64,000 nt of DNA from an uncultured Microbulbifer sp. GTDB taxonomy: Bacteria; Pseudomonadota; Gammaproteobacteria; Pseudomonadales; Cellvibrionaceae. Shown here in pieces: positions 18,660-28,331 of this stretch; the first letter of the stretch is position 1, and each line of letters begins with the position of its first letter. The stretch lies in the NCBI RefSeq assembly GCF_947498635.1, contig NZ_CANMKV010000003.1, forward strand, positions 62,001 through 126,000. The letters run 5' to 3'. Made by a program: the position numbers and the translations under genes. The notes below the pieces were generated by a model. That model ran no database searches. It was given only the letters and a program-made list of their open reading frames with translations, and was not told the DNA's origin.

Positions 18660-19910
18660 TTAGGCGTGGATACCGAGTAGGGGTTTGTCTTGACTGGGCA
18701 TGGGCACCGGCGGCAGGTCTGGAACTGCCTGCAACAATCCCTCCTCAAAAAGGCGGGCGGCCTTATCTTTTTCCCCGAGGGCCTGAAGTAAGCGCGCCAG
18801 TTCTGCGGAGGTGGCCGGGTCATGGCGCAGCAGCAGGCTTTTCTCAAAATATTGCTGTGCTTTGCCCCACAGCTCGTTGCGCATGCTTAAACGCCCGAGA
18901 CAGGTGAGCAGATCGGCACTTTCACCGTACTCTTTGAGCCAGCCCTCCGCGGCAGAGAGCTGTGTTGTGGCATTGGCACCGGTGAGACAGCCATACAGCT
19001 TGGCCAGCTTAGGGGTCCACTCCCGATTTAGTAACCAGCGCAGGTGTTTTTCTGCTTCGGTATCATCGCCAATCCGATGTAGCAGGTTTGCAAAGAGACT
19101 GCGTAGCTCTACATTGCGCTGCCAGCGCCCATTTAGGCTGTGCCAGATGTCGTGTAGCCTCTCCTTGTCATTGCGATTCGCGGCCTCGCCAAGCTGATGC
19201 TCGTAAACCTCCCGCTCTAATTTTTGCAGGTCTTCTTCAGGCATATTGGCATGCTTTTCCAGCTCTGGAAGTAGCTCCTGCAAGCTACTCCAATCGCCCA
19301 AGGAGTAGTAGGCTTGTCGGAGAAGTTGCAGTAGGGCCGGGTGTTTGGGCTCCAGTTGCTTAGCCCGTTTGAGGCTGGCAATACACTGCTCGTAATGCTT
19401 GTCTTGCAGCTGCATGCGCGCCTGACTCAGTGCCACCGCCAAGCGTGTGTCTTCGCCGCAGGCCTCGGCCTTCGCCAACAGTTCATTGGCTTCCTCGCGG
19501 AACCCCAGTTCATGGGCACTGCGCGCGGCCGCTAGATAATTGATTAACGGCGCCTCGGAGCGTGGGGCGCTTTTTAAGAGCTGGCGCCTTGCACGAGACC
19601 AGTTGCCCTCCATAAACTCCACCAGGCCGCTGGTGAGGCGTCGTCGGGCCACCCGCTGGCGGCCGAAGCGCAGGCGGTCGACACTGCCGCGCACCGCACG
19701 AAACAGGCTGCGGGTTAACCAAGCGAGAAACAGTAGAGCGATTAGTAGGGCTACGAGTGCGACGATGGCAAACCAGAGATTCATCTCATAGCCCTTGTTC
19801 AACTCGCCACCGAAGCCAATCACCAGATATCCCGGATAGTTCTGGTTAATCTGTGGTAGCAGAGCGCCAAGTAAAAGTAGGGCTACGGTAGCAAAAAGGA
19901 CTTTTCTCAC
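18660..19910 (-). CDS. hemY: HemY, TPR membrane protein of the hem operon
   Basis: A 416-residue inner-membrane protein with two N-terminal helices (about residues 5-20 and 44-66) and a long helical TPR-rich domain. This is the proteobacterial HemY, whose precise role in tetrapyrrole metabolism is unproven; it is not the protoporphyrinogen oxidase that carries the same name in Bacillus. Its start overlaps the hemX stop by four bases, so the two are translationally coupled. The order hemC-hemD-hemX-hemY is the usual one. Confidence 0.93.
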   Translation of the reverse strand: MRKVLFATVALLLLGALLPQINQNYPGYLVIGFGGELNKGYEMNLWFAIVALVALLIALLFLAWLTRSLFRAVRGSVDRLRFGRQRVARRRLTSGLVEFMEGNWSRARRQLLKSAPRSEAPLINYLAAARSAHELGFREEANELLAKAEACGEDTRLAVALSQARMQLQDKHYEQCIASLKRAKQLEPKHPALLQLLRQAYYSLGDWSSLQELLPELEKHANMPEEDLQKLEREVYEHQLGEAANRNDKERLHDIWHSLNGRWQRNVELRSLFANLLHRIGDDTEAEKHLRWLLNREWTPKLAKLYGCLTGANATTQLSAAEGWLKEYGESADLLTCLGRLSMRNELWGKAQQYFEKSLLLRHDPATSAELARLLQALGEKDKAARLFEEGLLQAVPDLPPVPMPSQDKPLLGIHA

Positions 19911-21268
19911 GGGTTGCCTCCCCCGGGTGTGTCGGCACCATGCCCTGAGGTTTTGTGCAGAAGCTCAATGTAATTGTACAAGGCCACCTGTGAGGCATTC
20001 AGGTCCGGCATCTGGGCTTGAATGGGTTTTTCGCTGAGTTCGGCCAGTTGCTGGGCCAGGGCGTTGCGCTGGGTGTTGGCGGTGCCATAAGTTAGCAGAA
20101 GTTCGCGGGCGCTGTTCAGTGCGTCTTTGTACACGGTGGAATCACCGCGCAATAGGGCCAACTGTGCCTGCTCCATATTAAGGCGCAAGGTCTGGCGAAA
20201 ACGTGTCTCACTCTGCGGGGAGAGCATGACGGGATTGATATCGCCGTCAATGGGCCGGACAGAGTCGCGCAGGAAGGTGGTAAAGCGCCTCCAACTACGC
20301 TGCCACGGCGTCTGCCCTTCTTGTGCAGGTTCCTCTTGCGTCTTCTGCGCCTGGGAATGGGCAATATCAAACTCTGGTTGGATCCGCGCGCGTATCAGTT
20401 GCTCCTCCAGAGCACGCAGACGCAGATAAAGCCCCTCACGGTCGATATTTTCCACCAATTTAAGCGCGGTGATATCGCGGGCCAGTTGTTGGCGTACCCC
20501 GTAGAGATCCGGCAGGTTCACCTGGCGCAGAATAGTGTCGACCTTTTCCACTAGCCCCAGGGCAGCGCTGCTGTTGTCCTCCAGCATCAGGCGTTGATTG
20601 GCCATGCGCAAGAGGTAATCGGCCTCTGCCAGTTGCCAGTCTTCCCGGCTCACATTCCCCAGTTCGCTGAGGCGGTTGCCCTGAGCTGTCATGCTGCGCT
20701 GCATTCCGGCGAGCTGTTGTTGCAGTTGCGCAATGGTACGGGCTTGCAGCTGTATCTGATTGCGCAGGGTGGTATCGGCCTGCTGAAGTTGGTCGAGTTG
20801 CTGATTCAGCAGGGAAGTGGTCGTTTCTACTGAGGGGTGCGGTGGCTGCGCCTCAGATGGCGCCGAGTCGGAGGAGGGCTCGGCGTTCGATACCGGTTCA
20901 GCGGGAGTGGTATCTACTGGGGGTTGAGCGGTCGTATTAGGTGCGGACGATTCCCCTTGACGATCCGTTTCCCGAGGGGACGCTGTTTGTTTAAACGCGG
21001 GGAAGTCGAACTGGGCGATGCGATTGCGCAGCTGCGGCCAACTGTGCCAGGCGAATGCGATCAGGGCAATAAGTAGCAGAATAAAGACCAGCCACCACCA
21101 ACGACCGCCGCTTTTTCCACTGAGAGTGGCATCTTGAGGTGGCTTATCTTTCTTTTTGCCCTGTGTCGCCTTGGCAAAATTGCTCTTGCTCTCCTGCTTA
21201 GCCAGCGTATCTGCGGTGAGGTCACCCGCTGGTGTGGAGGCATTGTCCTTGGATTTTTCGTTGGTCAT
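19907..21268 (-). CDS. hemX: HemX, membrane-anchored protein of the hem operon
   Basis: A 453-residue protein with a charged cytoplasmic N-terminus, one membrane segment (about residues 57-76), a proline/serine/threonine-rich linker (about 85-150), a coiled coil (about 150-200) and a conserved C-terminal domain. Databases often label it uroporphyrinogen-III C-methyltransferase, but no SAM-binding methyltransferase motif is visible, so that name is not supported here. It is probably a scaffold or regulator for heme synthesis. A gap of 119 bases separates it from hemD. Confidence 0.92.
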   Translation of the reverse strand: MTNEKSKDNASTPAGDLTADTLAKQESKSNFAKATQGKKKDKPPQDATLSGKSGGRWWWLVFILLLIALIAFAWHSWPQLRNRIAQFDFPAFKQTASPRETDRQGESSAPNTTAQPPVDTTPAEPVSNAEPSSDSAPSEAQPPHPSVETTTSLLNQQLDQLQQADTTLRNQIQLQARTIAQLQQQLAGMQRSMTAQGNRLSELGNVSREDWQLAEADYLLRMANQRLMLEDNSSAALGLVEKVDTILRQVNLPDLYGVRQQLARDITALKLVENIDREGLYLRLRALEEQLIRARIQPEFDIAHSQAQKTQEEPAQEGQTPWQRSWRRFTTFLRDSVRPIDGDINPVMLSPQSETRFRQTLRLNMEQAQLALLRGDSTVYKDALNSARELLLTYGTANTQRNALAQQLAELSEKPIQAQMPDLNASQVALYNYIELLHKTSGHGADTPGGGNP

Positions 21269-21387
21269 GGGCTTGGGGCGCAGCTGTAAATTGTCGTCGA
21301 ATTATAGCGAGTGGCGCAGACCTTAATAGCGGAGCTGGCGCCGTTTTGAGACTTTTAACCCTACAGGGCGGGTAATTCGATAGCAAT

Positions 21388-22158
21388 TCAAACTAGCGCC
21401 TGGGAGAGTGCCTCCAGCATAGCGCTGTCGCCGGCATTCAGTGCGGTGTGGATCTCGGTAAAACCCAGTGCGCGCGCTTGCTTGGCGACTCGCGCGCTGG
21501 GGCCGACTAGGGGGGGGTGTAGCAGCCGTTCACATCCGGACTGTTCAATACATCGGTGCAAGTTCGCCAGGGTTTCGCCGCTGTGGACCGTGATGGCATC
21601 CGGGGTAAAAGCGTAGTCTTGCAATTGATCTGCGGCACCCGTCGGCAGAGATCTCTGGTAGAGCTCGCAGTACTTTACCTGCGCACCGCGTTCGAGCAGT
21701 GTGTCGCCGATCAACGTGCGCCCTCCGGCGCCGCGAAAAATCAGAACATGCTGCCCCGCGACTTGCCGCAGTGAAGGCAGGGCGAGCAGGTCTTCGGAGT
21801 TCATAGACTCGCCGCTGCGTTCACAGGGAATGCCCCGCGCCAGCAGAGCCTTAGCTGTGGCTGCGCCAATGGCGTAGTAACGCGGTCCCAGGGGCAACTG
21901 TGGCCAATAGGCCTCCAGCCAGTCCACGCCGTAGCGTACCGCATTCTGTGAGACAAAAATCGCAATATCTGTCTGGTCGAAGTCGAGGATGCGATTTTTA
22001 ATCGCCTGCAGTGCCGATACCTCTACAAGGGGGTTGATCGCCAGCATGGGTATACAGTCGACTTCGGCGCCGGCTGTGCGCAACAGTGCGCTCCAGGTGT
22101 CGGCGTGCATCGTTGGGCGCGTAGTTAGTATGCGTTTGCCTCGCAAATACTCAGCCAT
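21388..22158 (-). CDS. hemD: Uroporphyrinogen-III synthase
   Basis: Cyclises hydroxymethylbilane with inversion of ring D to give uroporphyrinogen III. The 256-residue protein shows the two-lobed family pattern: LRGKRILTTRP at the start, FVSQNAVRYGVDWL (about residues 68-81), YAIGAATAKAL and the central FRGAGGRTLI, then TVHSGETLANL. Sequence conservation in this family is low, but position 12 bases after hemC supports the call strongly. Confidence 0.93.
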   Translation of the reverse strand: MAEYLRGKRILTTRPTMHADTWSALLRTAGAEVDCIPMLAINPLVEVSALQAIKNRILDFDQTDIAIFVSQNAVRYGVDWLEAYWPQLPLGPRYYAIGAATAKALLARGIPCERSGESMNSEDLLALPSLRQVAGQHVLIFRGAGGRTLIGDTLLERGAQVKYCELYQRSLPTGAADQLQDYAFTPDAITVHSGETLANLHRCIEQSGCERLLHPPLVGPSARVAKQARALGFTEIHTALNAGDSAMLEALSQALV

Positions 22159-22170
22159 GTTGAAGTGTTC

Positions 22171-23088
22171 TCAGATGGCGGCTAGAACTTCGTCGGCGCC
22201 CTGTGCTAGCAATTGCTCTGCGAGCTGAGTTCCCAGCGCTTCGCCATCTTCTGCCGCGCCGCGGATTTCCGCGCGAATCATGGTGGAGCCATCGGGGCTG
22301 CCCACCAAGCCGCGCAACCACAGGGCGTTATCCTCCAATTCGGCGTAGCAACCGATGGGGACCTGACAGCTGCCGTTAAGGCGCTTTACCAGGGCGCGTT
22401 CGGCAGATAAACGAGCGGCGGTTTTGCTGCAGTGCAAAGGGCGCAGCAGAGCCTCCAGTTCGCGGTCATTGCGGGCCTCGATACCGACAGCGCCCTGGCC
22501 ACCAGCGGGCAGTAAGACGGTGGAGGGTAGGAAGCTCCGAATGCGCTCGCGCATTTCGAGACGCAACAGGCCGGCGGCGGCGAGAATAATGGCGTCGTAT
22601 TCCCCTGCATCGAGCTTGGCCAGGCGAGTATTGACATTACCGCGGAGGAATTTGATCTGTAGATCGGGGCGGTGTGCAAGCAGTTGGCACTGGCGGCGCA
22701 GACTCGAAGTACCTACCACGGCGCCCTGGGGTAGCTCCGCAATGCCGGCGAAGTTATTGCTGACAAAAGCGTCGCGTGGGTCCTCACGCTCACAGATAAC
22801 CGGCAGGTAGAGTCCCTCGGGAAATTCCATGGGCACATCCTTCATGGAGTGCACGGCGATATCCGCGCGCCCTTCCAACATGGCCACTTCCAGCTCTTTC
22901 ACAAAGAGCCCCTTGCCGCCGATTTTGGCCAGGGGAATATCCAGTACCCGGTCGCCTCGGCTGGTCATCGGCAGCAGCTGCACATCCAGCGTTGGGTGCT
23001 CCTGCTTCAGGCGGTCCTTGACGAAATTGGCCTGCCATAGGGCCAGGGCGCTCTCGCGTGTGGCGATGCGGATGCGGTTAATGGGCAT
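22171..23088 (-). CDS. hemC: Porphobilinogen deaminase (hydroxymethylbilane synthase)
   Basis: Joins four porphobilinogens into hydroxymethylbilane in the cytoplasm. The 305-residue protein has the [14 protein letters not shown] start, the LFVKELE and HSMKDVP motifs (about residues 61-86), [20 protein letters not shown] and Cys241 in NGSCQVPIG, which carries the dipyrromethane cofactor. Start and length match the family. It heads the hemCDXY operon on the minus strand; 88 bases separate it from ruvX. Confidence 0.97.
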   Translation of the reverse strand: MPINRIRIATRESALALWQANFVKDRLKQEHPTLDVQLLPMTSRGDRVLDIPLAKIGGKGLFVKELEVAMLEGRADIAVHSMKDVPMEFPEGLYLPVICEREDPRDAFVSNNFAGIAELPQGAVVGTSSLRRQCQLLAHRPDLQIKFLRGNVNTRLAKLDAGEYDAIILAAAGLLRLEMRERIRSFLPSTVLLPAGGQGAVGIEARNDRELEALLRPLHCSKTAARLSAERALVKRLNGSCQVPIGCYAELEDNALWLRGLVGSPDGSTMIRAEIRGAAEDGEALGTQLAEQLLAQGADEVLAAI

Positions 23089-23176
23089 AGGGTTCGATCA
23101 CTCGCTTGTATGGGGAGGCAATTCTAACAGAGGGCTGTTGCCTGTGGCTCTGCCCGGCGCTCGGCTCAGTAAACTG

Positions 23177-23605
23177 TTACGATCCGCCGCGCGCGCGCAA
23201 CCAGTCTTCGAGAATGATGCGCGCGGCGATTGAGTCCACGGGGTCCTGCGCGAAGTTGCCGCGATGGCCGCGCTCTGCCGCCTCTTCCTTGGCCGCGCGC
23301 GTACTGAGGCGCTCATCAATCATTTCCACCGGCAGCCCGCTGCGCCCGTGCAGGCGTTGGCCAAATTTGCGTGCGCGAGCACCGAATTCACTCTCGCTGC
23401 CGTCCATATTCAGTGGCAGTCCCACCAGCAAATAGTGGGGCCGCCACTCGTCGATAAGTTGCTGTACCTTATCCCAATCCGGCTTGCCGTCCTTTGCCGG
23501 CAGGGGTGCAAGCTCTCTGGCGCTGGCTGTTAGGCTCTGGCCAAATGCGAGACCGATGGAGCGGGTGCCAAAGTCGAAGGCGAGGGCTGTAATGGGTTTA
23601 CTCAT
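23177..23605 (-). CDS. ruvX: Putative Holliday junction resolvase / pre-16S rRNA nuclease RuvX
   Basis: A 142-residue RNase H-fold protein of the YqgF family, linked to 16S rRNA 5'-end processing. The N-terminal strand ALAFDFGTRSIGLAFGQ carries the first acidic residue, and VGLPLNMDGSESE, IDERLSTRAA and DPVDSIAARIIL carry the others. A GTG seven codons upstream (23626) is also possible; the ATG at 23605 fits the family N-terminus equally well. It lies downstream of yqgE in the conserved pair. Confidence 0.93.
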   Translation of the reverse strand: MSKPITALAFDFGTRSIGLAFGQSLTASARELAPLPAKDGKPDWDKVQQLIDEWRPHYLLVGLPLNMDGSESEFGARARKFGQRLHGRSGLPVEMIDERLSTRAAKEEAAERGHRGNFAQDPVDSIAARIILEDWLRARGGS

Positions 23606-23664
23606 GGGGGAAAGATCCGGTTTCACGGGGAATAAGACTTGCGAGGGATGATAACCGGGGCGAG

Positions 23665-24249
23665 TTAAGCGTGCCCAGCCTGGGAGCCGAGGCCGGAGAG
23701 ATCAATACCGTGGCGGGCGGCAGCATTTTGCCAGCGTTTGTCCACCGGAGTGGCAAATAGAATTTCAGGCTCTGCCGGCAGTGTCAGCCAGGCGTTCTCC
23801 GCCAGTTCCTGTTCCAGTTGCCCGGCTCCCCAACCGGCATAGCCCAGGGCCAGCAATACATCGTCCGGGCCGTGTCCGGAGGCAAGGGACTCGAGAATAT
23901 CCCTGGAGGCGGTGAGGCTGATTTCTCGATTGATTTCGGTGGTTGAGTCAAACTGCACGCCGGCACCATGAAGTACAAAGCCCTGCTCCGTGGAGATGGG
24001 TCCGCCCAAGAGAACAGTCTCATCGCCACGTTGGCTGGAGTCCTGCAGCGAGAGCTGTTCGAAAATTTCCTTCCAGTGCACCTTACTGGGGGCATTGATC
24101 ACTATGCCCATGGCGCCCTCCTCGCTGTGCTCGACGATTAGGGCGATGCTGTGCTTGAAGCGCGGATCCTCCATGCCGGGCATGGCCAGTAGGAACTGGC
24201 CGCGCAGGCTGCCGTGGGTCAAATCACTGTCGATGTTCGGTGTAGGCAT
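23665..24249 (-). CDS. yqgE: YqgE/AlgH family protein (DUF179)
   Basis: A 194-residue cytoplasmic protein of the YqgE/AlgH family: LRGQFLLAMPGMEDPRF near the start, IVINAPSKVHWKEIF, LLGGPISTEQGFVLH and LALGYAGWGAGQLEQEL. In Pseudomonas the family member was named AlgH for an effect on alginate control, but its biochemistry is unresolved. The order tonB-yqgE-ruvX matches Pseudomonas. Confidence 0.92.
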   Translation of the reverse strand: MPTPNIDSDLTHGSLRGQFLLAMPGMEDPRFKHSIALIVEHSEEGAMGIVINAPSKVHWKEIFEQLSLQDSSQRGDETVLLGGPISTEQGFVLHGAGVQFDSTTEINREISLTASRDILESLASGHGPDDVLLALGYAGWGAGQLEQELAENAWLTLPAEPEILFATPVDKRWQNAAARHGIDLSGLGSQAGHA

Positions 24250-24284
24250 AGTTTGATTCTAGGTCGCCTGAATGAAACGCAAGT

Positions 24285-25190
24285 TTAGCCACGCTCGGGC
24301 GGCTCACCTGCAGAGGTTGAAAGCCCGGTCAATTCGAAATTCCAGGTGCGGATAATTTCCAGGCGGTCGGCCTCTTTGCGGATTTCTGCCGGGAAGGGTG
24401 CGAAGGGGGCTGCCTGCCGCACAATCTGCTGGGCAGCGTCGTCCAGGATACGCTCACCTGAGGAGTGTGTGATCTTTACCTCCTCTACTGCGCCATTGGG
24501 CAGCAGGCGCACTTTCATACGCAGGCTACCGGTGATTTTTTGTTGGAGGACTTCCGCTGGGAAGTTGCCATTACCCACGTCCTCTATTTTCTGGCGCCAT
24601 TCGTGCAAGTAGGCGGCATCTGCGGAGGCCTTGGTGGCCACCGAAGTGAGTCGAAGCACGCGTGGGCGCTGAGCGATGGTCTGACTGATCTTATCTTTGC
24701 GAGCCATCAGGCTGGCATATTCCTGCTTGATTAAAGCCAGGTCATTGGGCGCGTCGCCGCGCTTCTTTTCGGAAAACGTATCTTCGGCGGGTAGTTCCGG
24801 CGCCTGGCGGGGGCTGTCGCCAATGGTGGTGATTAGTTGGCGGCGCTGGTCTGTCGGGTGCGCGGCCTGCTGTTGCGGCAATGGGGTCACGTCGTGAATT
24901 TGCGTGTCGGCAAATTCGGCGCGACGTTTACTGGAGAGCTCCCGTGGGCTGTCCGCGGTGCCACTGGCCTGCTGGTTGTGCTGGGCCAGATAATCGGCAT
25001 CCTCTGGTGCTTGTGCAGACTGATGCTGAGAGAGAGTCACCTCCAGGGTGGGTGGCGCTTGCCTGCCTTCGGAGTCGGGGAAGGATACGTAAAGTAACAG
25101 AACATGGAGGGCGCCAGCGAGAAACAGGGAGAACACAAAACGCTCGCGTTGGGCTGCATCAAATGGCGTTGTGTTAGCGATGGAATTCAT
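24285..25190 (-). CDS. tonB: TonB-family energy transducer
   Basis: A 301-residue envelope protein with an N-terminal membrane anchor (about residues 19-37), a long hydrophilic periplasmic spacer with few prolines and much Q/S/D, and a C-terminal TonB domain (from GSLRMKVRLLPNGAVEEV to about residue 285). The ATG at 25190 is chosen over a TTG ten codons upstream. No exbB or exbD is adjacent. The place between gshB and yqgE is that of TonB3 of P. aeruginosa, which has been linked to type IV pilus assembly; the pil-chp cluster lies next door here too. Confidence 0.85.
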   Translation of the reverse strand: MNSIANTTPFDAAQRERFVFSLFLAGALHVLLLYVSFPDSEGRQAPPTLEVTLSQHQSAQAPEDADYLAQHNQQASGTADSPRELSSKRRAEFADTQIHDVTPLPQQQAAHPTDQRRQLITTIGDSPRQAPELPAEDTFSEKKRGDAPNDLALIKQEYASLMARKDKISQTIAQRPRVLRLTSVATKASADAAYLHEWRQKIEDVGNGNFPAEVLQQKITGSLRMKVRLLPNGAVEEVKITHSSGERILDDAAQQIVRQAAPFAPFPAEIRKEADRLEIIRTWNFELTGLSTSAGEPPERG

Positions 25191-25300
25191 TATGTATTTT
25201 CGGTTACTACTTTTTTGCACCGAGCACGACGTTCGGCATTTCTACCAGAGCCATTTATTGGTAAACAGCCCTGGGATTCACTCAAATTGAAGTGCGCAGT

Positions 25301-26257
25301 TTAGCGCTTTTGCGCCAAGCGATGTGTGATGGCGCTCATTAGTCGCGCACCGATATAGGTATCGTAAGCCGCGTCAATCTCGCGCACGCAGGTTGGGCTT
25401 GTGACATTGATCTCGGTGAGATAATCCCCGATGACATCCAAGCCAACAAACAGCAATCCTTTTTCTTTCAGGGTGGGAGCGACCTGTTCCACGATCCATC
25501 GATCGCGATCATTGAGAGGGCGCGCTTCGCCGCGTCCACCTGCGGCCAGGTTGCCGCGTGTTTCGCCAGCTTCAGGTATTCTCGCCAGGCAGTAAGGTAC
25601 CGCTACACCGTCGACGACCAGAATGCGTTTATCGCCATTTTTAATTTCGGGGATGTAGCGCTGCGCCATAATTTGCTGGCGCCCATGCTCTGTGAGCATT
25701 TCCAGGATTGCGCCCAAATTGGCGCCATCGGGTTTGCAGTGGAAAATACCGGCACCCCCCATACCATCTAATGGTTTGAAGATGACATCCTGGTGGGTTT
25801 TATGGAATGTGCGCAGGCGCTGCATATCCCGACTGACCAATACCGGGGGACAACATTGCGGAAAGCTAGTGGCGAATATTTTTTCGTTACAGTCGCGCAG
25901 CGATTGCGGCTTGTTAACCACTAGCGCACCTTCGCGCTCTGCCGCTTCGAGAATGTAGGTGGAGTAAATGTACTCATTATCGAAGGGTGGGTCGATGCGC
26001 ATCAGGATAGCATCGAGATCGCCCAGAGGCATCTCTCTGGGTTCCTCTAGGGAAAACCAGCGTTCAGCATCATCAAAAACCTGCAGCGCTCTACCTCTAC
26101 CAATAGCGCGGCCATTGTCCAGGTACAGGTCGCTCTGCTCAAAATAAAACAACTGAAAACCGCTGTCTTGTGCGGCCTGTAACAGTGCGAGTGTCGTATC
26201 TTTCTTAAAATTGATTTGGGCGATGGGGTCCATCACCACACCGAGGGAATAATTCAT
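25301..26257 (-). CDS. gshB: Glutathione synthetase
   Basis: ATP-grasp ligase joining glycine to gamma-glutamylcysteine. From the ATG at 26257 (GGAAG upstream) the protein has 318 residues, the normal length; the frame runs 40 codons further upstream but those residues do not resemble the family. Motifs: LGVVMDPIAQINFKKDTT at the start, NKPQSLRDCNEKIFA, the ATP-binding FKPLDGMGGAGIF, and the C-terminal GLDVIGDYLTEINVTSPT. It is the first gene of the minus-strand group and is divergent from pilG. Confidence 0.96.
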   Translation of the reverse strand: MNYSLGVVMDPIAQINFKKDTTLALLQAAQDSGFQLFYFEQSDLYLDNGRAIGRGRALQVFDDAERWFSLEEPREMPLGDLDAILMRIDPPFDNEYIYSTYILEAAEREGALVVNKPQSLRDCNEKIFATSFPQCCPPVLVSRDMQRLRTFHKTHQDVIFKPLDGMGGAGIFHCKPDGANLGAILEMLTEHGRQQIMAQRYIPEIKNGDKRILVVDGVAVPYCLARIPEAGETRGNLAAGGRGEARPLNDRDRWIVEQVAPTLKEKGLLFVGLDVIGDYLTEINVTSPTCVREIDAAYDTYIGARLMSAITHRLAQKR

Positions 26258-26609
26258 CTGGGCTTCCGTAGTTGAAGGGATATTTAATCCCGCGCCGCGG
26301 TGGTTGTGGCTAGCTGTCTTTTTGGCACTGCCAACTTGTTGGGTGGATAAGGTAAGAGTAGCTTCGCCGAGGTGCAACTTTTTAACAAGCTCCGCTGAGT
26401 TTGGGTGTAAAGTGGCGATAATTTGAACCGCAAGGTCGCCAGCGCTTAGCTGCAGGTAGATTCACCAGGGGTTCTGTGATAAAAGTTCCACCCAGTGTGT
26501 GATCTTGGCTAAGTGAGACACCCAGGCCCCATAAGTGGCTCAAAAAAAGGGTGCAGATAAAATTTTTCGCGTGCCCGAAAATAAGTAAACAGGGGATTCA
26601 AAAAAGACT
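26258..26609. promoter_or_regulatory. gshB-pilG divergent intergenic region
   Basis: A 352-base spacer without a supported gene. It must hold the promoters of both directions, though I could not find a sigma70 pair close to consensus. A perfect 6-bp inverted repeat with a one-base centre (TTGGCA-C-TGCCAA, 26322-26334) is a possible operator. A ribosome-like AGGGGA lies rather far (about 14 bases) ahead of the pilG ATG. Confidence 0.35.
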
Positions 26610-27005
26610 ATGGAGCTTAACTGGGAAAGTCTGACTGTGATGGTGATTGACGACAGTAAGACAATTCGCCGCACCGCCGAGACATTGCTGCAAAAAGCAG
26701 GTTGCACGGTTGTCACCGCAACAGATGGCTTTGATGCGCTGGCGAAAATCGCGGACTCCCGTCCCGATGTTATTTTTGTCGATATCATGATGCCGCGCTT
26801 GGATGGCTATCAGACCTGTGCACTGATTAAGAACAACAGCGAATTTCGCTCCACTCCGGTTGTTATGTTGTCGAGCAAAGATGGTTTGTTCGATAAGGCA
26901 AAAGGCCGCGTCGTTGGTTGCGATCAATATTTAACAAAGCCATTCAGTAAAAGCGAGCTTCTCGGGGCTATTTCTGCCCACGCAAAGCCGCACCATGCAG
27001 CCTGA
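26610..27005 (+). CDS. pilG: Twitching motility response regulator PilG
   Basis: A 131-residue stand-alone receiver (CheY-like) domain. The acidic pocket is D14/D15 (VIDDSKTIRR), the phosphoacceptor is D58 in IFVDIMMPRLDGY and the conserved lysine lies in YLTKPF. In Pseudomonas PilG drives pilus extension and cAMP production downstream of ChpA. First gene of the Pil-Chp cluster; 244 non-coding bases with small hairpins separate it from pilH. Confidence 0.94.
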   Translation: MELNWESLTVMVIDDSKTIRRTAETLLQKAGCTVVTATDGFDALAKIADSRPDVIFVDIMMPRLDGYQTCALIKNNSEFRSTPVVMLSSKDGLFDKAKGRVVGCDQYLTKPFSKSELLGAISAHAKPHHAA

Positions 27006-27249
27006 GTGGCCACTAACAAAAAAACAAAGTGCTCTTTAAGGGCCTGCATCCCCACTGTTTAGTGGGATTGATAATTTAACAGACGTACAGTTCTCCCCAC
27101 CTGCCTGGGGCGTGAGGTTCTGTAGTCGGGCAGTGCATTGGCAGTAAGTGCAGACTTGGCACGCGCTATCAACGATAAATACAACAAGCCGCCAAGCACT
27201 GTCATTTATAGAGCAGTTGCCAAAATTAGAAGAAGTCATGGGGGAAATG

Positions 27250-27612
27250 ATGGCAAGAGTACTAATAGTTGATGACTCTCCTACCGAAACACATAAGCTG
27301 ACCACAATTCTTGAGAAAAATGGCCACGCGGTAATTACCGCGCCCAATGGTGAAAATGGTGTGGATGTGGCGCGTACTCAGCGTCCGGATCTTATCCTGA
27401 TGGACATTGTGATGCCTGGACTGAATGGTTTTCAGGCCACGCGCCAGTTGAGCAAAGATGGCAGTACTGCCGGGATTCCAATCATTATCGTGACTACTAA
27501 GGATCAGGACACCGACCGAGTGTGGGGCATGCGGCAGGGGGCCAAGGCCTACCTCACTAAGCCCGTTGATGAGGGCAAATTGTTGAAGGCAATCGAGGAG
27601 GTGTTGGCCTGA
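27250..27612 (+). CDS. pilH: Twitching motility response regulator PilH
   Basis: A 120-residue receiver domain with phosphoacceptor D52 in LMDIVMPGLNGFQ, acidic residues D8/D9 in LIVDDSPTE and the lysine in YLTKPVDEG. Length and start (MARVLIVDDSPTE) match the Pseudomonas protein, so the second of two adjacent ATGs (27247, 27250) is chosen; GGGGA lies a few bases ahead. PilH is thought to drain phosphate from ChpA and favour pilus retraction. Confidence 0.93.
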   Translation: MARVLIVDDSPTETHKLTTILEKNGHAVITAPNGENGVDVARTQRPDLILMDIVMPGLNGFQATRQLSKDGSTAGIPIIIVTTKDQDTDRVWGMRQGAKAYLTKPVDEGKLLKAIEEVLA

Positions 27613-27628
27613 CGGCCAGCTGCTGAGC

Positions 27629-28168
27629 GTGCAGTCACAAACACCTTATCTAGCACTTGTCGATATCGCGCGGCGCGCTAAAGCGCAGGCCACTGGATTG
27701 CCCGGGCGTCGCGAAATCAAACCTTATTGGACCGGAATCGGTTTTTCTCTACTCGATCACAATTTCGTCGCTTCTATGGACGATGTTGTGGAACTGCTCG
27801 AAGTGCCGCAGCACACTTTTATCCCCGGCGTTCAGCCCTGGGTGAAAGGCGTTGCCAATGTGCGCGGCCGCCTGTTACCCCTCATTGACCTTGCCGCTTT
27901 TTATGGTGGCCACCTTACTGGCCCGCGCCAACAGCGCCGGGTTCTGGTATTGGAGCGGGACAAAACCTACGTGGGGTTGATTGTCGACAGGTTGCACGGA
28001 ATGCAGCATCTGGCATTTGAATATGCCCGTGAAGCGCCAACAGATTTAATTGAGCCGTTTGCCCCTATGGTGCACGGCCAGTTTATTTTGCAGAAGGACC
28101 GATGGCTGGTGTTCGACATGCGGGCTCTACTCAAAGACCCTCATTTTATGGACGCCGCCACTCACTAA
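27629..28168 (+). CDS. pilI: CheW-like adaptor PilI
   Basis: A 179-residue CheW-domain protein expected to couple the receptor PilJ to the kinase ChpA. It shows the family pattern: GIGFSLLDHNFVASMDDVVELLEVP, then the conserved VKGVANVRGRLLPLIDLAAF and a C-terminal strand pair (VGLIVDRLHGMQ). It starts with GTG 17 bases after pilH. A small hairpin (GTCCA/TGGAC) follows the stop. Confidence 0.93.
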   Translation: MQSQTPYLALVDIARRAKAQATGLPGRREIKPYWTGIGFSLLDHNFVASMDDVVELLEVPQHTFIPGVQPWVKGVANVRGRLLPLIDLAAFYGGHLTGPRQQRRVLVLERDKTYVGLIVDRLHGMQHLAFEYAREAPTDLIEPFAPMVHGQFILQKDRWLVFDMRALLKDPHFMDAATH

Positions 28169-28331
28169 AGGTCCAACTGGACTTTTCGTCATCTCACAAT
28201 TTGTTGAGATGTTGGGGGGACCTATAGGCGGTGCAGGGATGTCCGCACTGGCTGAGGGCCATTGTTATTAAAGCGTTAAATATTTAGTGGTTTTAAACCG
28301 GCCTCATGCTTGGGCCCGCTAGGAGTAAACT

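Noticed and set aside
26322-26334. Sigma54 promoter (TTGGCA...) upstream of pilG
   Set aside because: The GC element at -12 is absent; the sequence is better described as a small palindrome.
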